Below, in pieces: positions 1-13,424 of a stretch of DNA of 64,000 bases (its first letter is position 1; each line of letters opens with the position of its first letter). Below the pieces are notes generated by a model. It saw only the letters and a list, made by a program, of their open reading frames with translations, was not told the DNA's origin and searched no databases. A program made the translations under genes and the position numbers. This DNA is from Ailanthus altissimus (Eukaryota; Streptophyta; Magnoliopsida; Sapindales; Simaroubaceae): assembly GCA_946807835.1 (NCBI GenBank), contig OX327696.1, positions 2,058,501-2,122,500 of the forward strand, read 5' to 3'.

Positions 1-527
1 ATTTATTTTTACACAAGTTTGGAGTATCTCACAACATAAGATAAGTATTAGTGATGAATTGGTTAAGACATTACTTAATTTGAAAATTATTAAACATCGG
101 TCACAACCTTAAACAAAGCTCAGGTGTTCAACATTCAGCACCATCATTGTCATATTTAATTTACCATTTTTCGAATTTGATTGACATGAAAAAATGGTTA
201 CACTCTATTATAGAAAAGAAATCTTTTATATTCATTTGCTTGGAGAACTGCTTATATAAACGCAAAATTATATTAAATGATATTATGCACATTAGTAAAA
301 AAAATGTATTTTACTTGGTTCTAATCATATACACCACTAGCTAAATATCCCTTATACAGCTTATAAGAAAATATTTATGCTCAATATGCTTGTAATAAAA
401 AGATAAATTAAAAGGATAAGCCACATTATGACTATAACAGTTGTTGAATGCTAAAAATTCAGAACAAAAGACGATCAAGAAAAGTAGAATTTTGATGAAC
501 ATTGTTTTCTTTTTATTATTTTTGTAG
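1..527 (+). other. Probable intron 1 of the TNL gene
   Basis: The stretch is AT-rich and has no convincing coding sequence. It ends in a T-rich tract and a TAG acceptor at 525-527, directly before the NB-ARC exon. In this gene family the TIR domain is a separate first exon followed by one intron, so I read this as the 3' part of intron 1 with the TIR exon left of the window. No TIR motif was seen here. Confidence 0.6.
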
Positions 528-3500
528 GCATGAGGTAGAATTTATCCAGCAAATTGTCCAAGAAATATCAAGAAGATTAAGGCCTGCAAGAGTGAGAACT
601 TTTGATAACCTCGTAGGAATTAATCCACGCATACAGAGCCTACTAAAGCTGGTTAGAGGTAGAAGATCTAATGATGTCTGCATGATAGGGATCTGGGGGA
701 TGGGCGGATTGGGTAAGACAACAGTTGCAAGAGCTGTTTATGATGTGATGTCTTATGAATTTGAAGGAAGCAGTTTTTTAGCTAATGTCAGAGGGACTTC
801 TGAAAAGGATGGATTGACTGCTTTACAAAAGCAACTTCTTTCAGATACCCTGATGGAAACAGATATTAAAATACACAATGAACTCGATGGAATCCAAATG
901 ATAAAAAGCAGGTTACAGCATAAAAGGGTTCTTCTCGTTATCGATGATGTTGCTGATCTGAGCCAGTTGAATAAACTTGTTGGGCAACATTTCTGGTTTG
1001 GTTCCGGCAGCAGGATCATAATAACAACAAGAGATGAGCATTTACTGATAAGTCATAGAGTAGATGTGGTGTATAAGGCGGAGGCACTAAATCATGCTGA
1101 AGCTCTTCAACTCTTTAGTTCAAAAGCCTTTACCAATAATCAGCCTTCGGAAGACTATATGGATTTAATTGAATGTGTCTTAGAATATGCTAGTGGTCTT
1201 CCATTAGCTTTGAATGTTTTAGGTTCCTTTTTGTTTGGTAGGACTATAGATGAATGGAGAAGTTCCCTAGAAAGACTGAAAGGAGATTCTGAAAGTGAAA
1301 TTCTGAATGTACTTCAAATAAGTTTTGATGGGTTAAAAGAAATAGAGAAGAAAATATTTCTTGATATTGCATGTTTCTTTAAGGGCCAGGATAAAGAATA
1401 TGTCACAAAAATCCTGGATTACTGTGGCTTTGACGCAATTATTGGGATAAGTGTTCTTATTGAGAAATCTCTAATAACTATTGGAGAGAAAAATAAATTA
1501 TGTATGCATGATCTATTAGAAGAAATGGGTCGAAAAATTGTCACAAGGCAATCCCCTTATGAGCCTGGAAAACACAGTAGATTATGGAAGAAAGCAGATG
1601 TATGCCATGTGTTGACAAAAAACACGGTAAGTGACTAATTAACTTAAAAACATATATTTTTCTTAGCTTATGAAACAAATTTTGTTTTTTGAACATCTTC
1701 TCATTCTTTTCTTCACTCATCCTTTGTTATAATTCTTAGGGAACTGAAATAGTTGAAGGCATAATTCTTGAGTTTCCTGCAGAAGAGGTGAATTTAAGTG
1801 CTAGAGCTAACGCCTTTTCAAAAATGACTAATCTAAGGCTGCTTAAAATTCACAATGTGAAACTTCATGAAGGTCTTGAATACCTCTCCAAAGAATTAAG
1901 ATTTCTCGAATGGAATGGATATCCTTCAAAGTCCTTACCATCAAATTGTCAATTGGATAAAGTTGTTGAAGTTAACATGCTTTGTAGCTGCATCGAAAGA
2001 ATGTGGAGAGGAATCAAAGTAAGATTATTTTGTTTTATTTATGTTGCTATTTTCAGTAGATAATAATTGATATTCATCCCTAGAGAAATGTAGTGAATTG
2101 ATGAAATTTATGAGAATCATTATTCACCCCTTGAGTAGTTGTTAACAATTTTGTCTTTAACAGCCTTTAAGCAAGTTGAGATTCATGAGACTCAGCCATT
2201 CTCGAAACTTGATAAGTACACCAGACTTCATAGGGGCCCCAAATTTGGAGGAGTTGATTCTTGAAGGATGTACAAAGTTGCGAGAAATTCACCCATCTTT
2301 ATTGGTTCAGAAGAAGCTCATTTTATTAAATCTAAAAGATTGTACAAGTCTTAAAACTCTTCCAAGGAAGATTGCCATGGAGTCTCTGAAGAAACTCGTA
2401 CTTTCTGGTTGCTCCAAGTTGAAGTACTTTCCGGAAATTGTGGAAAGCATGGAATGTCTGTTGGAGCTTCTTTTAGATGGAACAGCTATTGAAGAACTAC
2501 CATCGTCAATTAAATGTTTAACTGGACTTTCTAAGTTGAGTTTGGAAAACTGCAAGAATCTTGTGAGAATTCCAAGTACTATAAATGGTTTGACATCTCT
2601 AAAAGCTTTGAATCTCTCTGGCTGCAAGTCTAAAAATGTCTCAGAGAGTTCGGTGCAAGTAGAAAGCGTGGAGGAGCTTGATGTAAGTGGGACTGCTATA
2701 AGAAAGCCACTGTCATCCATTTTTCTTCTTAAGAATCTTAAAGCATTATTTTTCCGTGGATTCGGAGAACAACTGTCATCAACATCATGGCATTTGCCCT
2801 TTCCCATCAACTTGATACAAAGAAGAAATTTAGATCTTATGGCTCTTAGGTTGCCATCTTTGTCAGGTTTGCATTCTTTAACAAAACTGAATCTTAGTGA
2901 CTGTAATCTCAGGGAAGAATCCATCCCTGCTGATATTGGCAGCTTATTTGCATTAGAAGAGTTAGATCTAAGCAAAAACAATTTTGTTTCGCTACCTGGA
3001 ACCTTTAATCATCTTTCAAAACTTAAAGAACTTAAGTTGGAGGATTGCAAGAGACTTCAATCTCCGCCAGAACTTCCATCCAAAATTGAGAAAGTTAATG
3101 TAAATGGTTGTGTTTCCCTGGAAACATTATCAGATGCATTTAAATTGTGCACTTCCCAGCTGATCTTGTACATTGATTGCAGAAACTGCTCTAAATTGTC
3201 CTGCCGCAACAGTCTACCATTTTCAATACTAAAAGGATTCCTTGAGGTCAGTCTCTCTCTCTGTTTCTCTCACTTTAGCCACGCATTATACAACAATTTG
3301 GCAATTGTTTTATTTATTTTTCCTTATTTTCCCTTTTTGATTGCAGGTTAAGTCAATTACTAGAAGTTGGTTTGACATTGTTGTCCCTGGAAATAATATT
3401 CCAGAGTGGTTCAGCTATCAGAGTGAGCGTTCTTCAATAAAATTCGTAAATCCTCCATATTCGGATAATAGAAAAGGGTTGTTGGGATATGCTGTGTGCT

Positions 3501-4012
3501 GTGTTTTTCATATCCATAAAAATCCACCTAGAATCAGACAACTTCTGGGCACACATAAGCTTGACTTTTATGTGGAATCTTATTTTTCAATTTCTCCTCG
3601 CATGGTTGGTTATACTGAATTTAACGCGCAACCTGGCCGGGCTGTGTCAGATCATCTTTGGCTAATTTATTTGCCTCGTGAATTGTTTGCTGGTAGAGAC
3701 CTGGGGCCGGGATCTCCTATTATATTTTCATTCACAGCCAATGGAGTTCCAGGATTGGAGGTGAAGATGTGTGGTGTCCATCCGGTTTATATGCGTGGGG
3801 TGGAAGAGTTCAACCAAATAACGAACCAGTGGAGTCGCTCTACTGTCAGGAATTTCGATGGATTCCATCAAGACTTTGTTGGATCAAGTATGGATATAGA
3901 CAAAACGACATCTAAGCGTAGCCTTACGGACTATGTTGGAGCAGAAGCCAGTGGAAGTGGCTGCTCTGATGATGAGGAACCACAACCTAAAAGATTGAGA
4001 AACCTCGAATAA
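528..4012 (+). CDS. TIR-NBS-LRR disease resistance protein, 3' part (TIR exon outside window)
   Basis: Intracellular immune receptor of the TNL class. Family role: effector recognition and TIR-dependent cell-death signalling. Inferred exons are 528-1626, 1740-2018, 2164-3246 and 3347-4012, all with GT/AG borders. The introns at 1627, 2019 and 3247 are phase 0. About 1041 residues are visible. Exon 1 here holds NB-ARC: P-loop GMGGLGKTT (697-723), kinase-2 LLVIDDV (about 930-950), RNBS-B GSGSRIIITTRDE, GLPLALNVLG, and an intact MHD motif (MHDLLEEMG, about 1504). The next two exons are leucine-rich repeats with the family pattern PNLEELILEGC, LPSSI and LNLSGC. The last exon is the C-terminal jelly-roll (C-JID) domain, with the marker PGNNIPEWF. 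It ends in an acidic and basic tail (CSDDEEPQPKRLRN). No stop or frameshift was seen. AATAAA at 4008-4013 overlaps the stop codon. A broken paralogue lies at 44741-51442. Confidence 0.93.
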
Positions 4013-6690
4013 AGGGCAAAATTCTATTTGTTCTCGGAAAATATCTCTTAAGTGTGAATCAAAGTACATGCCATATTCCTATTCTCTGATAGCCTACCTC
4101 TCTTTGCTGATTGATTTCTGCATTTCTAAACTAATGACTAATAATTTTTCATGTTTACCAGAAAATGCTCAGCTGGGATATGAAGAACAAAATTCCTCAT
4201 ATATTTCCATGTTGGACTAATGAATTCATACTTGACTATGAATTCATCAAAAGTTGTTCAGAACGCGTCTCAGATGACTCTTTCTGTCGCTGTGCATGTA
4301 AAGAAATCCAATTAGTTTGATGCGAATTGAGGTGACATGCTTCGTTTGAGCATCGACGAGCCCCTTACAGGAACTATTTTGGAGGCTTATATATATATAT
4401 ATATATATACACTAGCTGGTCATAGATTTGAATGGCTTCATGTGTGCTAAAAGTTTAAATGCATTATGAAATTACTGGAGTCAACTTATTCTTCTGTTTT
4501 GTACTGTTAGCACTCTGTTTGCTCTGTTTGGCTACTAAGAAATTAACTAGTAAAAGAAAACAAAGGAAACTTTGGCGATTCAAGTATTTACTTCTTTATA
4601 ATTGAACAAAAAGAAGAAAAAAAAGGAAAAACTATGTTTTTGATTCCTCAACTGGATGTTTGTTGTTCATATGTAGCGTACTTCGACAAATATACTGTAG
4701 AAGTTTGATCAAATTAGACCGCATGAAATATTCCTTAAGTTAGAAGAATATATAAAGTCAAGCCTTGCCAGGTCAAAATTCTAATGGGACAACCACCCAA
4801 TGCTCAAACATTATCCTTGTTAGTTGCATTTCACTCTGAATTAATTTAACAAAATGAATTCAAATGAAAAAAAAAATGAACTGTACTTTTGGCTAATTTG
4901 TTGATTTCTGATCCACTTTGTAATTCTTTTTGTTTCAATACATATCTCATTTTCGTATAAAAAGAAAATGAAAATGAAAAAATTAACATTTTCTCAGTAT
5001 ATATATGTATATAGTTTTCTCAATTTGTGTTTTTAACCATCGTATTTCAAAATGATATTGTTTACGCCAATGTCACACAATTGCAAGATGAGCACCTCTT
5101 CACCTCAATTTGGGTTTATTTATTCATGCATGCTTGAAGCTTCGTTCGAGTTCAGGCTTGTATTGTTGCTTGACAAGCCGAGTCATTCTCAATACTTTAA
5201 ATTCTAATTAGAAAACATTTTAAGAACAATAAAATGATCACAAAGCAAGTTATAGAACACTAATCACTAATATGCAGGAATGTAACTCTCCCATCCCATA
5301 TAGAAGTTATACAATTTGGAGATATTTGAAATACTTAGCAAATAATATTTGACCAAGAACTACATTATTTGAGTTTCAAAAAAATTAAAAAGGAAGTTGC
5401 TAAGAGAAAAACATTGACCATTTCATAGTTATTGCAATTATAGAGCTCACTTGAAATTGACCATTTCATAGTTAAACCAACAGGAACTTCCAAATTCGAA
5501 TAAAGAAATTAACAAGAAATATAGAATATATGTTATTTGAATGAGCCCATAACATACTAGCGCCACAAGATACTAAAAGTTAAGAATGGGTGGAAAAAAG
5601 TTGATAATAATAGCCTCTTTTTCCTTTTCCCAGCAACAATTTTATACTCCTCTTCCTGTTTTTTTGGACAAATCGCTGCCATGATTTTATCATCACCACA
5701 ACCATATATATAAATAATTATTCTATATATGTTGAACTTAAATAATTTATCTCTTAATTGTGATCGAAATTGAGCCAAAATGCGAGATCTGGAACCTTGC
5801 AATTGTTTGAATCGAATTACCCTGCAAACAAGTGTAGCGAATTATTAAATCTGGATCCGGAATCCAGATGGCTGATGATAATGGGATAATTTGAAAAATC
5901 TTCGATTTGTGTAGAGATGATTGAATCGAAATTCAAAAAATAATGTTACTTAATGAATTTAAGGGAGAAGAAGATTCTTGGAAGTTCAAACGAGTGTGAA
6001 GAAGAGTTGTACCGTATAGGATTTCTTTGAGAAAAATGGAAAAGTAAAAACAAATTAAAAAATGCGTAACCCCACAGAATTCCACATAAGGACTAAAGTT
6101 ACAACTTCCTGTTTGAAATCAGAGAAAATGCTGTAAAATAGTATGCAACAACATAATTATAAATCAATTTTTTCTTTTAAAAAAAATGTAGATCCTCAAA
6201 AAAAAAATGTAGTAACCCAGTGAAAAAGAGAATGTCAATTCAGGAAGAGATCCAAGTTTTTAAAAAAAAAATGATTTTAATTTTCTTAGGAACCAAGCAT
6301 AGATAAGATTTGAAAACAGAGTATTTATAAAAAGAGAGAGAAAGAAAGAGAATATGTTGAAAGTTTGAAATTGCACTTGAGAAACAATGAAGAGAATAGA
6401 GAAAAGCAAAATCGAAAAGCAGAAAAAGACGAGAGAGATCAAGTAAACATTACGTAATTTCAAAACCACGCAACAAATACACAAAATTGTAAAAAGAAAA
6501 AAAAAAGCCTTAAAACGTGAACATACTTCTTCAATTGATGCTGCTTTTGTTGGAATATTTTATTTAATTTTCTTATTTTTTTATAAATTGATATAATTAT
6601 TTATTTTATTATTAAACAAAATCAAATTATTATGTAATTAATGTTAAATTATTTAAAATATTTTTGTCTGACTTATTTTGTTAGTGATCA
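4013..6690. other. Intergenic region 3' of the TNL gene
   Basis: This is AT-rich sequence with no gene I can support. It presumably begins with the TNL 3' UTR. It has one short (TA) run and several poly-A or poly-T tracts. On the minus strand at about 5750-6060 there is a stretch of more balanced composition with an acceptor-like TTTGCAG near 5821-5827 (complement). It could be the 5' end of a minus-strand transcript, but no protein could be assigned. Confidence 0.5.
4388..4409. repeat. (TA)n microsatellite
   Basis: A simple dinucleotide run of about 11 TA units lies in the presumed 3' flank of the TNL gene. Confidence 0.8.
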
Positions 6691-6699
6691 TAATATTAT

Positions 6700-7066
6700 T
6701 ATTTTTTTTAAAATGAACTATATCTTTATTAAGATCTCAAGGTGAGGGATAATCTTCAATTACAAAATGTTCATACTGACGTGGGACTTTTTCAAATCAA
6801 ATAGCTATAGAAGCCAGACTTAGTACTAAGTGTGCCAATTCATAGGCCACCCAATTGATGGACTTGTGAGAATAGCCAAAGGAGCAAGAATTGAAAGATT
6901 TAGATACGATTCTAATGTCATACAATACCAAACCAAGTTCAAAGAATGAGCGGATAACGGTATTGATGTCACGAATGACACCAGCAGCATCAGGGGCAAC
7001 CTCAATAATTGATAACCCTAAAAGCCTTGCCAGATGTATAGCCAATGCCTCGAGAATGGCCATTGA
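6700..7066 (-). mobile_element. 5'-truncated LINE fragment (RNase H-like end)
   Basis: The minus strand encodes about 88 residues like the C-terminal RNase H (RVT_3-type) domain of plant L1 LINEs. It starts LEALAIHLARLLGLSIIEV, then has SFFELGLVLYDIR, SFNSCSFGYSHKS and NWVAYELAHLVLS. The expected acidic residue after IIEV has been lost. Towards lower coordinates it is followed by an AATAAA-like site and an A-run (T-run at about 6702-6710 on the plus strand), as expected for a LINE 3' end. TTATTATTT occurs on both sides and may be the target duplication, but it is low complexity. This is a dead, 5'-truncated insertion. Confidence 0.7.
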
Positions 7067-8185
7067 GGGTTATTATTTAAACAAGTGTGACCATTTATGG
7101 ATATTATTTGTGCCCTATAATGGGATGGATATTGTGTATTTTCCTATTGAGAGGAGTTCTCTACCTTCATCCTATATATAATGATATAATGAGGCTAGCT
7201 CATTAAGTTCATAATTTTGTTACACAAGATAGAGGGTATAAATTCTTATTTTTTTTCTCTTTCTTTCTTTCCTTCTTCTCTCTCAGCCTTCTCTTCTTCT
7301 TTTTTAACTACAGCCACCCAATTTAACTAAGCTCAAGGGAATTCTAATGGCTTCAAACTCAGGTATGCATTCTAAACTCTTAATACTCATGTGTTGTTAA
7401 TAAAAATGTTAGATTTTGAGTTTATTGAAAAATACGTTTTCAATAATTGGTATCAAAGTCAAATCAACATTTTCATTCAACAAATATGAGTTAGAATGCT
7501 GTCATATTATATTGAGTAGCTTAAAACTCCATTTTTAACAAAATAAATTTTTTACCGAATTTCATTTTGTGTTCTATGTTGTAGATATGGCTTGATCCAT
7601 TAAATATTTGCAATGATCTATTGATATAGGCCATATATTTTATTTTTTTTCACAATTTTTTGTGGGTAAAAATGTGTTTTAGATAAATTTAGGTTAAAAC
7701 CCGTTTGAAATTCGAATTATAGACAATCGGGCGAGGAAGAATAATTATAATTAATTGTAATTTGACCCTATAATTTTAGATAATTATAAATTGATTCCAA
7801 TATTTGTAATTAATTATGATTTGACCCCATAATATTTGGTTAATTATAAATTGACCCAAATATTTTTAGTTAATTACATTTTGGCCTTAAGGCTTTTGTA
7901 ATGATACTGTGGCCTAAAATTTATTGATATGTTTACATATCAACCTATACTGTGGTGATATTTTTCAGTTCAGTCCATAATTTCTGTTTTGTTGGCATTT
8001 TGACCCGTCAACAGTATACTAAGCTAAACCTTTTGAATTTTGTTGGTATTTTGACCCATCAACATTATTATTTTGTTTAATTTTTAGGGTTTTGTTGACA
8101 TTTGACTTGCTAACATTAATTATCCATTATTCTAAGCATTATGGGATAATGTTATATACCAATTTTATTGATAAAGGACACAATT
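7067..8185 (+). mobile_element. Fragment of a plus-strand LTR retrotransposon (LTR end, primer-binding site, leader)
   Basis: A TATA-like stretch (about 7168-7180) and a pyrimidine-rich tract are followed by a primer-binding-like site TGGTATCAAAG at 7448-7458, close to the tRNA-iMet complement TGGTATCAGAGC. The sequence before it would be the LTR end, and what follows looks like an untranslated leader. No coding domain is present. The orientation is opposite to the adjoining minus-strand Copia, so this is a separate piece. The exact borders are uncertain. Confidence 0.45.
7735..7890. repeat. Degenerate tandem repeat, about 60-bp unit
   Basis: A unit with AATTATAAATTGA or AATTGTAATTTGACC followed by TTTTAG or TATTTGG recurs about two and a half times in the leader of the plus-strand LTR fragment. 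It was read by eye and the unit borders are approximate. Confidence 0.5.
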
Positions 8186-8193
8186 TAGAGTGG

Positions 8194-8745
8194 TTATATC
8201 ATATAGATACTTTCTTCAAGACTGCCAAGATTATCATTAAGAATGGCAGTCTTGACATCCATTTGCCAAATCTCATAATCAAGATTTGCTGCAATAGATA
8301 AGAGAATTCTAATAGACTTAAGTATGGTTATCGACGAAAAGGTCTCCTCATAATCAATACCTTCTTTCTGCGTGTACCTTTTAGCAATAAGCCTAACTTT
8401 GAAGGTTTCCACCTTTCCATCTACCACTCTCTTTCTCTTATAGACCCATTTACACCCTATGAGTTTTATCCCTTCAAGTTTCTCTACAAGTTCCCAGACT
8501 TTATTGGAATACATGGAATTCATTTTTGATTTCATAGCTTTACGCAAATGGTTTGCATCTTTATCAACCATTACTTCATTAAAACTAGTATGATCTAGTT
8601 CATTCTCATTAGAAACTGCCTGAAATGACTCTCCAATTAACATGTACTTAATTGGACGTCTAATAATCTTTCCACTATGACAAAATATCGGTGGTTGTTG
8701 TTCTACAACTAACTTTGGTTGGTTATTATGATTTAGATTGTGCAT
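8194..8745 (-). pseudogene. Copia reverse transcriptase remnant
   Basis: The minus strand encodes a Copia RVT_2 N-terminal region: KSKMNSMYSNKVWELVE, then LIGCKWVYKRKR, VRLIAKRYTQKEGIDYEETF, SIRILLSIAANLDYEIWQMD and VKTAILNDNL. The frame breaks off soon after, before the palm motif (YVDD in Copia). Upstream, at about 8746-9180, more stop-ridden integrase-end sequence can be recognised. It belongs to the minus-strand Copia. Confidence 0.85.
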
Positions 8746-9185
8746 TAAGATAATTCACTCTATCAGGCACAATATTAGAGTTTCTAAATAACTCATCAAG
8801 AATTTCTTACTATTAGGCTTGAAGGTTTTCATATAGTATTCTTCAAGAAATATTTTATTAGTGCTAACTCATCAAGAATTATCAAACGCCTCAGACGTGT
8901 GGCGTATTAGGTACACATAACTGAATCTAGAATAATCATCAATAAAAGTGAAGAAATATTCATAACCTCTCCTAACTTATGTGCTTATGGGCCCATATGC
9001 GTCAGAGTGCACTAATTCTAACATTTTCATGGCTCTATTACCTTTAGTATTAAAGGGTCTTCTGGTTATTTTGCTTCTATACAGAATTCGCGGAATGGTA
9101 GTGGTTCAATATCTAATGAACTCAAAGGTCAATGCTTGACCAGTCTTTGGATCTTATCTAGACTAATATGACCAAGACGTAGATA

Positions 9186-10213
9186 TTATAGATACATTTG
9201 ATTAGTGGGACTTACTTTAATTCTCTTGTGGTAATTAGATTCATTATTCAATTTTGTGTCATGCAGTGAGTTAATTTTAAGATATATGCAATATAGATTG
9301 TTAACTAGTGTACCAGAACACATAAATAAATTTTCTTTTATTACCACAATTGAGTAAAAAATAATTGAATAACCAAATTTATTCAAATAACAAACTAAAA
9401 TCAAATTGCGTTTGAGTTTTGGCACTAACAAATAATCATCTAATACTAAAGTGCTAAAATTATCAAAATAAAGTTGAACAACTCCCAATACTTTAGTTGC
9501 AACAGTTGCGTCATTTCCTAGCCTTAGACTGATCTTTCATTCACTGAGTTGTTTGATTTTCTGGAACCCCTGTAATGAATTAGAGATATGATTAGTGACT
9601 CCAAAATCTACTATCTAGTAATCAGTAGAATCAACCACTAAACATGTCTCAATGAAATTTTTTTTATCAAAAGGTGACGTTGTCTTTTTAGCTACTGAAA
9701 ACTTAAGTAAAAGATAGTTTCTCTTCCAATGCCCTTTAATGCCACATTGGAAACACTTTCTTTGGGCCTTACTACCTTTTTATAAATTTGCATAAATCCT
9801 GAATTAGATGCTTTCTTTGGCTTATTCTTTTTCTTCTTATTACTCTTTCCTCTAGAATTGAGACCAAAAGATGAAGATAAACCCGTAGTTAATTAACTAT
9901 TGAAAGCATCTATTACATCTTGAGGTGCATTTTCATTAGGTATTTAAGTAATTTTTTTAGTCAGGACATATTTGTGCTTTTCAACTGTGAGTTCATTATC
10001 TAAGTTCCTTTCCCAATCTATATAATTATTCCCGGTTAACTTATTTTGATTTTGAATAGATGCTAGTCGGATGAATGAAAACATAATTTTGAAAAATAGA
10101 TTCACACATGAGCATACATTATCTGATAGTATGTGAAACTTTTGCATGAATGCATGAAATGCATTTATGTAGAGCTCTTTAACTACATTATGCATCGGTA
10201 ATCTAATTTTCAT
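9186..10213 (-). pseudogene. Copia gag and gag-pre-integrase remnant
   Basis: Read on the minus strand, the gag N-terminus contains the typical QNQNKLTGNNYIDWERNLD. A zinc knuckle of the form CFQCGIKGHWKRN follows at about 9710-9760; its last cysteine appears replaced. After it comes a gag-pre-integrase segment (VPKLKRNLILVCYLNKFGYS, about 9400). Frames are broken by several stops and deletions. Only vestiges of protease lie between the zinc knuckle and the pre-integrase segment. Confidence 0.75.
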
Positions 10214-11816
10214 TCAGAATACGCCTCCGTAGGGTGGTCATATCCGTCATAAATTAGACTAGTATCATACTAATTTATTATTATTATCTAGATATCTCAT
10301 ATCAAATAATAATAAACTATCGATTCTTTAACTCTTAGATTTAATTGACAAGAACTATGTATAGAGGATATCAATCAACCTAACATGAGTGTACAACCAA
10401 TATTTCAATCATTTATATTTCTCAATTAAAAAAGTCACCGTAGGGTAGCCAGTTTCGCATGAGTTATATATTGAATCTTATCTTTAGGGAAGTCCTATCT
10501 AGTAACCAGTTCTAATTAATACCCTCCATAGGGAGCTCACAAGATTGGAGGCAAGACATTAATCTACCTTACTATAGAACTAATAATGGAGGCCACGGCT
10601 TTATGCCTAAAGCTCTCTTTCACTCAATATTTTAATTCTTAGAGTTTTTAATTAATTTATAAAATGATGTTCTACTCATTAATATCTAATTTTATTTTTA
10701 TAAAATAATTAATAAGACTACATCAAATAATAAATTAATATAATATTAAAAATATGACAATAATCTTATTCTAATCTCATTAGAACATTAATGTTATACA
10801 ATATGATATATTTTATGCATGGACATGTGAATGTGGCACCCTTAATCTATATGACATGTTATTCATCCAATCAATTAATTAGATAAATAAATAACCCATA
10901 ATTCATAGCTTTTCCTAAAAAGAAAAATATTAAAAATTAAGCCTAAATTCTTCAAAGTCTTCTTTGAAGTCAACTTGGGCTCTTCCATAATGTTACCTTA
11001 CTTGTCTCTTTTTATGGGCTTGAATTTTGGACTTCTTAATTTTCTTTGATCTACTTATTTTAAAAATAAATTGGGCATATTTTATACTTAAAATTTATTT
11101 TGGCATTCTTAAAAAGAATTTAAATAAAAATATTTTTTGACTCATTAATTTTAATAAAATAGCTCAAATAAAATTTTATAAAATTTGTACCAAAATTAAA
11201 AAGAATTTGGGCTAACTTTGAATTTGCAAATACCCAAAATTAGTCCAAAAATAAATTTGGGGACATATTGACAAATATCTCAAAGTTTTCTAGCCAAACT
11301 ATGATTACCCAAGTCCTAGAGGGGGCTAAACAAAAATAAAAATTCTATTAGGACCTAAATTGACAAACTTTTAAGAGTCAATTTATAACATACGCAAAAT
11401 ATCTTAGTCATATCAAAATTAATTAAAGCTGAAGGGGTCTAAATGATATTTTTTAAATTAAAATCTCTTTCCTTACACCGCCGCCCTATTCTTTGCCTTT
11501 TTCCTTTTTTATTGTTTCTTCCCTTTAAAAAAAAAAAAAGAATTCTACCTTTTTTATTATTTATTATTACAACTAAAATAATAATAAAAATATATATTCT
11601 TTAGATTACAAATAAAATCTCTAAACCATTTATTTGGCTTACAAAGAGATTTAAAAAATCACCAAGAATTAACTTAACTATGAATTATTGTGGGTACAAC
11701 CATTCATCACATAATTAATAAAAATAACAAATATAAATTAAATATGCAATTGGTGCCACAATAAAAAATTGCTACCACATATAAAAATAAATTATACATG
11801 TAATATTAAATAAGGT

Positions 11817-11829
11817 GGCTCTGATACCA
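11817..11829 (-). promoter_or_regulatory. Primer-binding site (tRNA-iMet)
   Basis: The minus strand reads TGGTATCAGAGCC immediately inside the LTR. This is the standard priming site of plant Copia elements, and it fixes the inner border of the 5' LTR and the element's orientation. Confidence 0.9.
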
Positions 11830-11831
11830 GT

Positions 11832-13285
11832 TGTTGGTTGGTAAATAATTTTTTTTTTGTTTAATAAAATAAATGCAGCGGAAACTAAATCGGCTTGTTC
11901 ATAATTATATGTATAGAGATAGAAGATTACTCAAATTTCTCCTTATAGCAGATCTTGAATTGATTGGCTACATTCTTCTCTACTATCCTCAATCTTCAAA
12001 CTCAACGCATTTGGGCACGCGGATCTTTCTTAATCTCTAAAAACACTAATACTCAAATATGAGAGAATGATATTAATTAAATTCTTTTTTCACATAAGAA
12101 TACGTAAAAGAATGTTTTCTCTATATGGTTGTAATATTGTCTTTACTACTCTATATGGTTGTAGTATTGTCTTTACTACTCTATACCTCCCATATATATA
12201 GAAATTTTTATTGGGTATTTAGAATTAGATTATAATTAGGAAATTAGAGTTTGATTAGGATTTGAGCTAGTAGAGGGATTACAAGACCCATAGGCTTCCT
12301 AACTCCAACTTAAAAGGCCTAGTCTTTATTATCTTATAATACATGAATTCTTCTAAGTTAACCCCAAGCTATTCCTCTAAAAGCTAAGGGCTATACTCTA
12401 ATAACCCATGTTATAAAGTAAAAGCCCATTTAATTAAAACACTTTTTTAATTAAATTAGGCTTGATCTTTAGACCAATAATATTCACTTAATTGACCCTC
12501 TAACTGATGTTCATAATTAAAACTAGGCCTTGAAAAAATATCTTACCTTTTTAATTACTTATCTGCTCCAAAGTCACTGAATGCTCTAATGATCACCTTT
12601 AATATGTCTATATTGCAAATAAATTTATAAATAAATATTATTATTCAATAAATAATTTGTTGAATAGACCGTGGTCACAGATTCTAATGATCAAGTACTG
12701 CAAACAGCTTAGGTGGATATTAATTATTAGATTATATCTTGCAAATATATGTTCCTATGATTCATGAAATTATATCTCCAAGCTATCGATGTTTTGACCA
12801 TTTATTTGGATCTCACTCCGTGATAACTCAAAAGATACAGTATATGAATGTAAGTTCATTACCTGCTCAGGATTAAGATCAATCAAGCTTATTAAAGCTT
12901 TTGTGAATTAAGATCTACGACATTTAGTTAACCAGATTAAAATTCATAGTACTCTCGTTCAATGTAACATGTACAGTAGTTTTTCTACTCGAAGTCTCTA
13001 ATTCAATGATTAAGGTAAATCATCTACTATAAGAAGGAGAAAAACTACAACATTACATAATAAAATACCCTTTTCATTAATGGTTGTGAACTAAATTTAA
13101 TTTATAAAGAACTTGTGATCTATATCCTCTATATTAGCATCATATGCCTAATACATAGATTACATACTTTATATATATGGGCTCATCAATGTATGCTCAA
13201 TTATATGTATGAATAAACTTTTATTAATCAAATAAAATATTATTTCACATGCTTTAAGGGCATAAATAACATTATATGTCTAACA
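11832..13285 (-). repeat. 5' LTR of the minus-strand Copia (1454 bp)
   Basis: On the minus strand it starts TGTTAGAC at 13285 and ends CCAACA at 11832, two bases from the primer-binding site. It contains a tandem duplication of about 34 bp (12118-12185). No second copy of this LTR was found in the window, so age cannot be estimated. TCTAC at 13286-13290 would be one half of the target duplication. Confidence 0.8.
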
Positions 13286-13424
13286 TCTACACCATACAAA
13301 GTGATACACAATACTTTATTTTACACCACAAAAGGTGGTACACATCACATTATTCTAAACCACACAAAACACTTTTAATTAAAAGCACACAAAAAACTTT
13401 TAATTAAAACCACACAAATGATGA

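Larger units (their letters stand above)
8186..13285 (-). mobile_element. Copia LTR retrotransposon, 3'-truncated, with intact 5' LTR
   Basis: On the minus strand the order is 5' LTR (11832-13285), primer-binding site, leader, gag with a zinc knuckle, gag-pre-integrase, and reverse transcriptase. It stops inside the reverse transcriptase near 8190. RNase H and the 3' LTR are missing. Most of protease and integrase has also been deleted, since the gag-pre-integrase and RT pieces lie too close together. The lower border abuts the plus-strand LTR fragment. The element cannot be autonomous. Confidence 0.8.

Noticed and set aside
147..344. ORF of 65 codons upstream of the TNL NB-ARC exon, considered as a TIR remnant
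   Set aside because: It has no TIR motif and is strongly AT-driven. It lies within the presumed intron.
2307..2981. Long open frame on the minus strand within the TNL LRR exon
   Set aside because: It is the antisense shadow of the LRR coding sequence. It has no recognisable domain, and the plus strand explains the region completely.
5557..5802. Minus-strand ORF of 81 codons, with an acceptor-like site just upstream
   Set aside because: The composition around it is slightly gene-like and it may be part of an untranslated exon, but no homology or complete splice structure could be supported.
6260..6484. Hydrophobic minus-strand ORF of 74 codons
   Set aside because: Phe/Leu/Ser-rich translation of an A/G-rich tract. 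No start context, homology or conservation can be argued.
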